Assembly (NCBI GenBank): GCA_003233535.1 | Contig: QIMA01000508.1 | Location: forward strand, 1-5,265 | DNA from: Rhodanobacteraceae bacterium | GTDB lineage: Bacteria > Pseudomonadota > Gammaproteobacteria > Xanthomonadales > SZUA-5 | DNA: 5,265 nt | Direction: 5' to 3' | Shown here: positions 1-5,172 of the stretch, piece after piece | Layout of the letters: the number at the start of each line of letters is the position of its first letter | Numbering within the stretch: the first letter of the stretch is position 1 | Notes under the pieces: generated by a model | The model's database searches: none | What the model was told of the DNA's origin: nothing | Seen by the model: the letters and a program-made list of their open reading frames with translations, nothing else | Translations under genes and position numbers: made by a program

Positions 1-241
1 AACCACTACACCGCTCCCTTTCTTGAAAAAACACAGTGAAAAACCACTGGGCAATCAATGTCCTGCGCGATCATCGCGCGAGTTCATGAAATATCCGGGC
101 TAGATCCGTATTTGCGCCAGTCAATATCCGAATGGAACGACCGCGATGGCGGCCATCGGCATGCCGGCGCGGGCCGCGCAGCCGGCAAAATTCACCACCG
201 ATTCATCCCCAGAAGCCTAAGTTAGAGTCCTTGACCCTACC

Positions 242-249
242 GAAGGGAG
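242..249 (+). promoter_or_regulatory. Ribosome binding site that decides the lipoprotein start
   Basis: GAAGGGAG lies 8 bases before the ATG at 258. It is a strong Shine-Dalgarno match. The open frame extends upstream to an ATG at 132, but the 42 extra residues are Arg/Pro-rich and would bury the signal peptide, so the start at 258 is preferred. Confidence 0.8.
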
Positions 250-257
250 TTGCGGCT

Positions 258-1313
258 ATGCGGGTGACCATCCTGCTGGTGATGGCGCTGTTTTTGAGTG
301 CCTGCGTGACCGACGGCTACTACGAAGACGCGTACTACCAGTCTTCAGGCGGTTACAACGGCGGTTACAACGACGATGACTACTACGAACGCGACAATCG
401 CTATGGCTACGACGGCTACGCGGCGTTCGACGTTACGCGCAGCTACGATCCCTATTTCAGCCTCTACTGGGGCTGGGATTACTACACGTATGCGCCGTAT
501 CGGCACGGCTACTTCGGCTATGGGCTAGATCCGTTCTATAACCCTTACTATGGTTGGAACGGCTTTAGCCACGGCTACGGCTGGCCTTATTCGAGATTCC
601 ATTCTGGCTACTACTCCCCGTATTACGCCGGCTACTGGCGGCCTTATCGCCACCATCACTACCGTGCCCGTGCCCGTACCCGTGACCATGACCGTGATCG
701 CGAACACCGCGGCGACCGAGAGCACGTTCGGGATCGTGCCTACACGCTGAGCAGCGGCCTCCCCGCTCCGTATTCCTACTCGCGCGGACGGCAAAACGGT
801 GCAGGCTACGGCTACAGTCAGCGCGGCGCCGGCTATCAGCAACAGCCGCGTGCTTACGACAGCCGCGCTCAGACTAGAAATCGCACGCGTGAGCTTAGCC
901 GGGGTCTAAACCAGACTCGACCAACGAACTCGCGGTCGGCAACGGTAAGCACGCGGGGCGCAAGTGCTGACTACGAGCGCAAGCCAACCGTGCGCCAGCG
1001 CGCTTCTCAGGTCGCCCCGGTCAATCGTCGGGCACCGAGCAGCCGCGCGCCCGCACAGCGCAGTCGGACGCAGAGCTTTAGTCGTCCACAACGGTCGTCG
1101 CGGCCGCCGACCACAAGCAGCAGAGGATCGTCGCGTCCGAGCAGCCGTTCGAGTAGTGCGCCAGCCCAGCGATCACGCAGCAAGCCGTCAAGTTCGAATT
1201 CGAGTAAACCGTCGTCGCGCAGCAGCAACGTCCAGCGGAGCCGCTCTGCACCGGCCCCACGCAGCAGCTCACGCGCTCCTAGCAGCAGCCGACGAGGTCG
1301 CGACAAGGACTAA
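258..1313 (+). CDS. Predicted lipoprotein with Tyr/Gly-rich and Arg/Ser-rich low-complexity regions
   Basis: I do not recognise a named family. The 351-residue protein starts with a short lipoprotein signal peptide (MRVTILLVMALFLSAC): Arg at 2, a hydrophobic core, and a lipobox L13-S-A-C16. C16 is the only cysteine in the protein. Val at +2 gives no inner-membrane retention signal by the enterobacterial rule, so outer-membrane anchoring is inferred. Residues 21-135 are Tyr/Gly/Asn/Asp/Trp-rich, with 32 Tyr between 21 and 135. Residues 131-160 are a His/Arg/Asp stretch (RHHHYRARARTRDHDRD). Residues 261-350 are about 60% Arg plus Ser (19 Arg, 35 Ser) with Pro and Ala, and repeat the phrase APAQRSR at 264 and 301. 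There are only four Lys against many Arg. The tail is very probably disordered and strongly basic, and could bind an anionic partner such as peptidoglycan-linked polymer, LPS or nucleic acid; that is a guess. The gene stands alone, with a strong ribosome binding site and no clear intrinsic terminator. Confidence 0.85.
   Translation: MRVTILLVMALFLSACVTDGYYEDAYYQSSGGYNGGYNDDDYYERDNRYGYDGYAAFDVTRSYDPYFSLYWGWDYYTYAPYRHGYFGYGLDPFYNPYYGWNGFSHGYGWPYSRFHSGYYSPYYAGYWRPYRHHHYRARARTRDHDRDREHRGDREHVRDRAYTLSSGLPAPYSYSRGRQNGAGYGYSQRGAGYQQQPRAYDSRAQTRNRTRELSRGLNQTRPTNSRSATVSTRGASADYERKPTVRQRASQVAPVNRRAPSSRAPAQRSRTQSFSRPQRSSRPPTTSSRGSSRPSSRSSSAPAQRSRSKPSSSNSSKPSSRSSNVQRSRSAPAPRSSSRAPSSSRRGRDKD
663..704 (+). 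repeat. Degenerate hexamer tandem repeat inside the lipoprotein gene
   Basis: Seven consecutive 6-base units begin CGTGCC, CGTGCC, CGTACC, CGTGAC, CATGAC, CGTGAT, CGCGAA. They are in frame and encode an alternating Arg-X pattern (RARARTRDHDRDRE, residues 136-149). The unit length keeps the frame, so copy-number change would alter only the length of the charged stretch. Confidence 0.75.
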
Positions 1314-1580
1314 ACTACGCAATACAGTGACGCAGTCGGGCACAAAGTGACCGTGCCCACGATGGTTGGACCGGTACGTGGCGAACTCGAATTCGCCCGG
1401 CAGGAGCAAGCCGAATCCTTCGATTTCGCGGCTGCGAAGCTTGACGATCGTCACAGTCGCTCCGAATATGTCCATCTAAAATCGGCGATAAGCGTAGAAG
1501 CGATCACAGGGGATCTGCTCGCACCGCCGCTACCGCAACGTTTTACGAAGGTCTCGCTCGACGGAAACCACGTTCATCAG

Positions 1581-1689
1581 GATTCCCCCTGTTCCAGTTG
1601 AACACCGTTGAGCGGGGCCACCCTTCGTGAAGCTGGCACAAAAGAAAGCGGCCGCCCCAACTGCTTGAGACGACCGCCGATTCCCCCTG
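1581..1689. repeat. 11-base direct repeat GATTCCCCCTG flanking the minus-strand terminator
   Basis: GATTCCCCCTG is present at 1581-1591 and at 1679-1689, 87 bases apart. The terminator hairpin (1640-1677) lies between the copies and ends one base before the second. The copies could be chance, a duplicated binding site, or flanks of a small insertion. No transposon ends are visible. Confidence 0.5.
1640..1677 (-). terminator. Strong Rho-independent terminator on the minus strand
   Basis: Read on the minus strand, GCGGTCGTCTC (1677-1667) pairs with GGGGCGGCCGC (1658-1648) in 11 consecutive pairs, three of them G-U. Two further A-U pairs close a GCAG loop, giving a 13-pair stem. It is followed at once by TTTCTTTT (1647-1640). 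On the plus strand the three G-U pairs become A-C mismatches and no T run follows, so the direction is leftward. No minus-strand gene is seen to its right before mnmG, which is on the opposite strand, so the transcript it would end is unidentified. Confidence 0.65.
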
Positions 1690-1749
1690 ACTACGCCACT
1701 GATAATGCATAGGGCGTGCCAACGGCGAGCTAGGCAACTTTAAGTTACA

Positions 1750-1768
1750 GAGCAAGTTAAGCTTGCTC
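1750..1768. repeat. Perfect inverted repeat in the mnmG upstream region
   Basis: GAGCAAG-TTAAG-CTTGCTC has 7-base arms and a 5-base centre, and ends 35 bases before the mnmG start. The palindrome AACTT-T-AAGTT (1736-1746) lies just upstream. No T run follows in either direction, so it is not a terminator. It may be an operator or an RNA hairpin in the mnmG leader. Confidence 0.55.
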
Positions 1769-1803
1769 GTCTAAGCACCTGATCTGATTCGACGCTTTCG
1801 CTT

Positions 1804-3687
1804 ATGAACTCCTCCGAATACGACGTCATTGTGGTTGGTGCCGGGCATGCCGGAACCGAGGCGGCGCTAGCCGCTGCACGCACCGGCGCGCGCACGCTGC
1901 TACTCACCCACAACCTCGATACGCTTGGCCAGATGAGCTGCAATCCGGCTATAGGCGGCATCGGCAAGGGACACTTGGTTCGCGAGATTGATGCACTCGG
2001 CGGGGCAATGGCCAAAGCGGCCGATCAAGCGGGCATCCAGTGGCGTACGCTCAATGCCAGCAAGGGTCCAGCAGTGCGCGCAACGCGCTGTCAGGCGGAC
2101 CGCACGCTGTACAAACAGGCAATTCGGGAGTTAGTCGAGGCCGAGAACGGCATAGAGCTGTTTCAAGCCGGCGTAGACGACTTGATCGTCGAAGACGAAC
2201 GAGTTTGCGGCGTAGTCACCGAGCACGGCCTGCAAATTCGTTCGCGGACTGTCGTGTTGACCACCGGCACCTTCCTCGGCGGCTTGATCCACGTTGGCTT
2301 CGAAACAAAGCGCGGCGGCCGCGCCGGGGATCCGCCAGCCATGGCGCTAGCCGAGCGGCTGCGCGCACTGCCGTTCAACGTGGGCCGTTTAAAAACCGGT
2401 ACGCCACCGCGCATTGATGGTCGCAGCGTGGACTATTCGGTCATGCAGCGTCAGCCGGGGGACCAACCGATGCCGGTGTTCTCCTTTATGGGCAATGTGG
2501 ACGAGCACCCCGAGCAGGTGCCGTGCTGGATCACTCACACCAACGCGCGGACGCACGAGATCATCGGCGAGGCAATGCATCGCTCGCCGCTATACACCGG
2601 TCGAATCGAGGGCAGTGGCCCGCGCTATTGCCCTTCCATCGAAGACAAAGTGGTGCGCTTCGCCAGCAAGGACAGCCATCAGATCTTCATCGAACCCGAA
2701 GGTCTGCGCACTCACGAAATTTACCCCAACGGCATTTCCACCAGCCTGCCCTTCGACGTGCAGGTAGCCTTCGTGCAAAGCATTCTCGGACTCGAACAGG
2801 CGCGACTGCTGCGACCCGGTTACGCGATTGAGTACGACTACTTTGATCCGCGCGATCTGCAGCCATCGTTGGCGACCAAGGCACTGCGCGGGCTGTATTT
2901 CGCCGGGCAGATCAACGGTACGACTGGCTACGAAGAAGCCGGCGCGCAGGGCCTCATCGCCGGCCTCAATGCGGCCAGAGAGACGCGCGGTCAGGCGCCC
3001 TGGCACCCGCGCCGCGATCAGGCCTACATCGGCGTGCTGATTGACGATCTGGTCACTCACGGCACCGACGAGCCTTACCGCATGTTTACCTCGCGGGCGG
3101 AGTATCGACTGCAGCTGCGCGAAGACAACGCCGACCTACGGCTGACCGAAATCGGCCGCGATTTAGGGCTAGTTGGCGATCAGCGCTGGGAACGGTTCGC
3201 ACGCAAACGGGACGCAATCGAAGCCGAGAGTGCGCGCCTGAAGAAGATTTGGGCAAGCCCTAACAACCCCTTAGGCATCGCCATCGCCGACCAACTTGGC
3301 CACAAGTTGAGCCGCGAAACGCCGGTTTTTGATCTACTCAAGCGTCCAGAGTTCGACTACGCCCAGCTAATGGGGATCGAGGCCATCGGTCCCGGCGTCG
3401 ATGAACAAGCTGCCGCTGAGCAGGTCGAGATCCAATCCCGCTACGAGGGCTATCTGGTCCGCCAGCAAACCGAGATTGCGCGTAACCGGCGACACGAAGA
3501 CGAAACCATCCCGCTGGACTTCGACTACGACCAGGTGTCCGGTTTATCGACCGAAGTGCTGCAGAAACTGCAGCGAGTTCGTCCAGCCAGCATTGGTCAG
3601 GCGGGACGTATTTCCGGGGTCACGCCTGCCGCTGTATCGCTGCTGTTGGTGCACCTGCAGCGCAGTCGGAAGGCGCGGGTAGCTTAG
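1804..3687 (+). CDS. mnmG: tRNA uridine-34 5-carboxymethylaminomethyl modification enzyme MnmG (GidA)
   Basis: MnmG works with the GTPase MnmE in the cytoplasm. Using FAD, NADH and a methylene-tetrahydrofolate carbon, the complex adds the (carboxymethyl)aminomethyl group to C5 of the wobble uridine in a set of tRNAs reading purine-ending codons. The 627-residue length is close to the E. coli protein (629). Visible features are the FAD-binding loop GAGHAG at 12-17; [18 protein letters not shown] from C46; [12 protein letters not shown] at 194-205; the first GidA signature [15 protein letters not shown] at 272-286; the second signature from [14 protein letters not shown] at 367 to about 390; and FTSRAEYRL at 428-436. 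C46 and C276 match the conserved cysteines C47 and C277 of E. coli. The C-terminal helical domain (about 545-620), which in the family contacts MnmE and tRNA, is intact ([16 protein letters not shown]). The ATG at 1804 gives the normal N-terminus ([12 protein letters not shown]), although no good Shine-Dalgarno precedes it. The gene ends in tandem stops, TAGTAG. rsmG, its frequent downstream partner, is absent here. Confidence 0.99.
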   Translation: MNSSEYDVIVVGAGHAGTEAALAAARTGARTLLLTHNLDTLGQMSCNPAIGGIGKGHLVREIDALGGAMAKAADQAGIQWRTLNASKGPAVRATRCQADRTLYKQAIRELVEAENGIELFQAGVDDLIVEDERVCGVVTEHGLQIRSRTVVLTTGTFLGGLIHVGFETKRGGRAGDPPAMALAERLRALPFNVGRLKTGTPPRIDGRSVDYSVMQRQPGDQPMPVFSFMGNVDEHPEQVPCWITHTNARTHEIIGEAMHRSPLYTGRIEGSGPRYCPSIEDKVVRFASKDSHQIFIEPEGLRTHEIYPNGISTSLPFDVQVAFVQSILGLEQARLLRPGYAIEYDYFDPRDLQPSLATKALRGLYFAGQINGTTGYEEAGAQGLIAGLNAARETRGQAPWHPRRDQAYIGVLIDDLVTHGTDEPYRMFTSRAEYRLQLREDNADLRLTEIGRDLGLVGDQRWERFARKRDAIEAESARLKKIWASPNNPLGIAIADQLGHKLSRETPVFDLLKRPEFDYAQLMGIEAIGPGVDEQAAAEQVEIQSRYEGYLVRQQTEIARNRRHEDETIPLDFDYDQVSGLSTEVLQKLQRVRPASIGQAGRISGVTPAAVSLLLVHLQRSRKARVA

Positions 3688-3844
3688 TAGATGCGAGACA
3701 GAGCAGAGGGCCCAGGAAAAGCAAAGGAAGGGCCCAGTGCGTGTTCGGTGACTGCATGTCTCTGGCGTCTCTGGCGACTGACGTCGCTAACCGAAGGCTG
3801 CTACGCCCTGAGAGCTGAGTTTCAGTTGCCCATTCCAGCCATTC

Positions 3845-3887
3845 GTAGGTCGGACAAAGACCGAGCCTAGGCGAGGCCGTGTCCGAC
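3845..3887 (+). repeat. REP-like element, left copy
   Basis: The 43-base element opens with GTAG, the head tetranucleotide typical of REP sequences tied to RAYT (REP-associated tyrosine) transposases. It folds through GTCGGAC (3849-3855) and GTCCGAC (3881-3887), a 7-base perfect stem, with the inner palindrome GCCTAGGC at 3865-3872. It matches the reverse complement of the right copy at 39 of 43 positions; all four differences fall in the inner region, where pairing is weakest. Membership in a genome-wide family cannot be seen from this window. Confidence 0.75.
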
Positions 3888-3990
3888 TGTTGATGATGAC
3901 GAATGCCGGCAAGCCGGGACCCTGGCCTCAATTCAATATCCAGTCTCCGCGGCGCTTTAACGATGCGCAAGGAATGGTTCCAGAGCGCGT

Positions 3991-4033
3991 GTCGGACACG
4001 TCCTCGCTGGGGCTCGGTCTTTGTCCGACCTAC
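3991..4033 (-). repeat. REP-like element, right copy, inverted
   Basis: Read on the minus strand it begins GTAGGTCGGACAAAG and ends GTGTCCGAC, like the left copy. The GTCGGAC/GTCCGAC stem arms and the GTAG head are fully conserved, while the inner part differs at four positions. It starts 20 bases past the stop codon of the minus-strand regulator gene, so it would be transcribed in that gene's 3' untranslated region unless the weak terminator at the stop acts. The inverted arrangement with a 103-base spacer resembles a REP doublet (BIME/REPIN). Confidence 0.75.
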
Positions 4034-4042
4034 AACTGAACG

Positions 4043-4061
4043 AAAACCGATCGTCAATCGG
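4043..4061 (-). terminator. Possible weak terminator overlapping the regulator stop codon
   Basis: On the minus strand CCGAT-TGACG-ATCGG (4061-4047) forms a 5-pair stem, extendable by one G-U pair, followed by TTTT (4046-4043) and CGTT. The stem includes the TGA stop at 4056-4054. The short stem makes efficient termination uncertain; the REP element just beyond could form a further 3' hairpin. Confidence 0.35.
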
Positions 4062-5037
4062 CGCTGCTAAAGCGCCGCCGGTATTCCTGCGGCGCCATCG
4101 ACAGGTTGCGCTGGAACAGCCGGCGCAGCGTCTCCGTCGATCCCAAACCCACCTGCTCGGCGATCCGCGATAGCGGCAGCTCGGACTCCTCCAAGCGCCG
4201 GCGTGCCGCCTCAAAGCGCAACTGTTCGACGTAGCGAGCGGGGCTCACACCGCAGGCCTGCTGAAAGCGGCGGGCGAAGTTGCGCGGGCTCATATTCACG
4301 CGCGCCGCCAGCTCCGGCACAGAAAGATCGGCATCGAGGCGATCAACCATCCAGGTTTGCAGCGCGGCGAGGCGATCGTCGTCGTGCGCTTGGGTAGCCA
4401 GCGTGCGGCTGAACTGGGATTGCCCGCCGGGGCGCTTGACGAACATCACTAGCTCTTGCGCCACCGCTAGACCAACCCCAGCATCGTGATCGATCTGCAC
4501 CAGCCCCAAGGCCATGTCCATCCCCGCCGTAACTCCCGCTGAGGTGTACAAGCGCTCGTTGACCTGCAGATAGATCGCATCAACGTCGACCGTACAGTTC
4601 GGTGCCAATCGTCGAAGCTGGTCGAAGTAGGCCCAGTGCGTTGTAGCGCGCAAGCCATCAAGTAAGCCGGCTCGAGCCAGAATCAAGGCACCGGTACAAA
4701 CGCCGGCAATACGCGTACCCTGCGCCTGGATTCTTCGCAACCAACTGCGCAATTCCGGATCCGCAGCGGCACGTTCCCAGCCCATGCCGCCGGCAATCAA
4801 CAGCGTGTCTGCTTGCTGCACTTGGCGCCAACTGCGCTGAGCTTGAACGACGATACCGGGCGAGGACGTCAGCACGGCCCCGGCTTGCTCGGCGACGATT
4901 TCTAGCTCGTATGCGGGCGCGCTGCTGCGCCCCTGATCGCAGAGCCAACGAGTCGCTCGCCCAAACACTTCCATAGGCCCGATCACATCCAGCACTTGGA
5001 CGTCCTGGTAAGCAAGGCAAACGACTTTGTGGATCAT
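4054..5037 (-). CDS. GlxA-type transcriptional regulator: DJ-1/PfpI-like domain plus AraC-family DNA-binding domain
   Basis: This is a 327-residue cytoplasmic regulator of the COG4977 (GlxA/FtrA-like) group. Residues 1 to about 195 form a class-I glutamine-amidotransferase-like (DJ-1/PfpI) sensor domain: MIHKVVCLAYQDVQVLDVIG at the start, LLIAGGMGWERA near 79-90, and a nucleophile-elbow sequence AGVCTGA with C114, followed by ATTHW with H134. Residues about 220-323 are the AraC domain with two helix-turn-helix units: SVPELAARVNMSPRNFARRF (239-258) and SRIAEQVGLGSTETLRRLF (290-308), then the typical MAPQEYRRRF ending. Family members such as CdhR, GbdR and ArgR of Pseudomonas respond to amino acids or quaternary amines; the ligand here is unknown. 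The ATG at 5037 is chosen over the in-frame TTG at 5055 because it gives the family-like N-terminus; its Shine-Dalgarno is weak (AGG 8 bases before). It is divergent from the permease at 5173 and convergent with mnmG. Confidence 0.95.
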   Translation of the reverse strand: MIHKVVCLAYQDVQVLDVIGPMEVFGRATRWLCDQGRSSAPAYELEIVAEQAGAVLTSSPGIVVQAQRSWRQVQQADTLLIAGGMGWERAAADPELRSWLRRIQAQGTRIAGVCTGALILARAGLLDGLRATTHWAYFDQLRRLAPNCTVDVDAIYLQVNERLYTSAGVTAGMDMALGLVQIDHDAGVGLAVAQELVMFVKRPGGQSQFSRTLATQAHDDDRLAALQTWMVDRLDADLSVPELAARVNMSPRNFARRFQQACGVSPARYVEQLRFEAARRRLEESELPLSRIAEQVGLGSTETLRRLFQRNLSMAPQEYRRRFSSAD

Positions 5038-5051
5038 GCGTTGCGCCTGTT

Positions 5052-5061
5052 CCAACGTTGG
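5052..5061. promoter_or_regulatory. 10-base palindrome CCAACGTTGG before the regulator gene
   Basis: CCAACGTTGG is a perfect palindrome 14 bases upstream of the regulator ATG. It could be an operator or part of the leader. A chance occurrence is possible at this length. Confidence 0.35.
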
Positions 5062-5062
5062 C

Positions 5063-5123
5063 GGCCAAGCTCACCACGCTTTCGGCCAGTTTGCACGTGT
5101 CATTGCACACACTGAGCTTGGCC
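5063..5123. promoter_or_regulatory. Inverted repeat in the divergent regulator/permease region
   Basis: GGCCAAGCTCA (5063-5073) and TGAGCTTGGCC (5113-5123) are exact reverse complements, 11 bases each, with 39 bases between them. The interior holds a direct repeat, TTGCAC at 5091-5096 and 5103-5108, and GTGT/ACAC at 5097-5110. Placement midway between two divergent start codons fits an operator, possibly for the regulator encoded alongside. No clear sigma70 promoter can be named in the 135-base gap. Confidence 0.5.
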
Positions 5124-5160
5124 CGCGCATGCTCGCAAATGCACCGATGTCGGCAGCTGT

Positions 5161-5166
5161 TAGGAG
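5161..5166 (+). promoter_or_regulatory. Ribosome binding site of the ABC permease
   Basis: TAGGAG lies 6 bases before the GTG at 5173. It is a strong match at normal spacing and supports the GTG as the true start. Confidence 0.75.
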
Positions 5167-5172
5167 CGTACC

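Larger units (their letters stand above)
1314..1803. other. 490-base intergenic region, no supported protein gene
   Basis: Between the lipoprotein and mnmG I find no convincing coding sequence. Open frames at 1347-1601 (+), 1269-1475 (-) and 1543-1755 (-) have no recognisable motif and overlap each other. The region holds several short symmetric sequences: GGGCAC/GTGCCC at 1338-1358, GGCGAA/TTCGCC at 1380-1397, the palindrome GACGATCGTC at 1443-1452, a strong minus-strand terminator at 1640-1677, AACTT-T-AAGTT at 1736-1746, and GAGCAAG/CTTGCTC at 1750-1768. GATTCCCCCTG occurs twice (1581-1591 and 1679-1689). The promoter of mnmG should lie in the right part, but no clear sigma70 pair can be named. 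Confidence 0.7.
3688..4053. other. Intergenic region between convergent genes, carrying a REP pair
   Basis: This 366-base gap separates the ends of mnmG (+) and the GlxA-type regulator (-). No protein gene is supported. After the mnmG stop, GGGCCCAG occurs at 3708-3715 and 3730-3737. Because GGGCCC is self-complementary these copies could pair around a purine-rich loop, but no T run follows, so an intrinsic mnmG terminator is not evident. A 9-base tandem duplication, GTCTCTGGC, lies at 3758-3775. The right part holds two inverted REP-like elements (3845-3887 and 3991-4033). A 145-residue minus-strand open frame across this region is treated as spurious. Confidence 0.7.

Noticed and set aside
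1..22. Possible tRNA 3' end at the left edge (CACTACACCGCTCC, compatible with a Gly-type acceptor and T discriminator, followed by a T-rich stretch).
   Set aside because: Too little sequence is present, the CC is followed by C rather than A, and position 60 would be a purine. The reverse strand also resembles a tRNA 5' half but lacks T at position 8. Not supportable without the bases to the left.
20..50. Minus-strand hairpin CAGTG/CACTG followed by TGTTTTTTC, resembling a terminator.
   Set aside because: The stem is only five pairs and no minus-strand gene precedes it; adjacent A-rich sequence gives such a run by chance.
132..257. Upstream extension of the lipoprotein frame to an ATG at 132.
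   Set aside because: It would add 42 Arg/Pro-rich residues before a clear signal peptide, while a strong ribosome site precedes the ATG at 258.
97..534. 13-base repeat GGGCTAGATCCGT at 97-109 and 522-534.
   Set aside because: One copy is within coding sequence and the flanks do not match; probably chance, with no sign of a mobile element.
964..1350. 128-residue plus-strand open frame overlapping the lipoprotein gene.
   Set aside because: It is the alternate frame of the Arg/Ser-rich, stop-poor 3' half of that gene; no motif and no ribosome site.
1530..1577. 15-codon minus-strand frame (MNVVSVERDLRKTLR) with an AGGGGG ribosome-like site; its text resembles the opening of an ABC ATPase.
   Set aside because: It stops after 15 codons and nothing ATPase-like continues in any frame; it also lies beyond the terminator. 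Kept only as a side note to the direct repeat.
1347..1601. 84-residue plus-strand open frame in the intergenic region, starting with GTG.
   Set aside because: No ribosome site, no recognisable motif, and several hairpins within it; overlaps open frames on the other strand.
1543..1755. Minus-strand open frame of up to 70 residues across the terminator.
   Set aside because: It would translate through a strong terminator hairpin and shows no family signature.
3708..3737. GGGCCC pair after the mnmG stop as a terminator.
   Set aside because: Only six pairs around a 16-base loop and no T run on either strand.
3620..4057. 145-residue minus-strand open frame between the two convergent genes.
   Set aside because: It crosses both REP elements and the end of mnmG, has no motif, and depends on low stop frequency in GC-rich DNA.
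4658..5110. 150-residue minus-strand open frame overlapping the regulator gene.
   Set aside because: Alternate frame of the GlxA-type regulator, whose domains are clear in the other frame.
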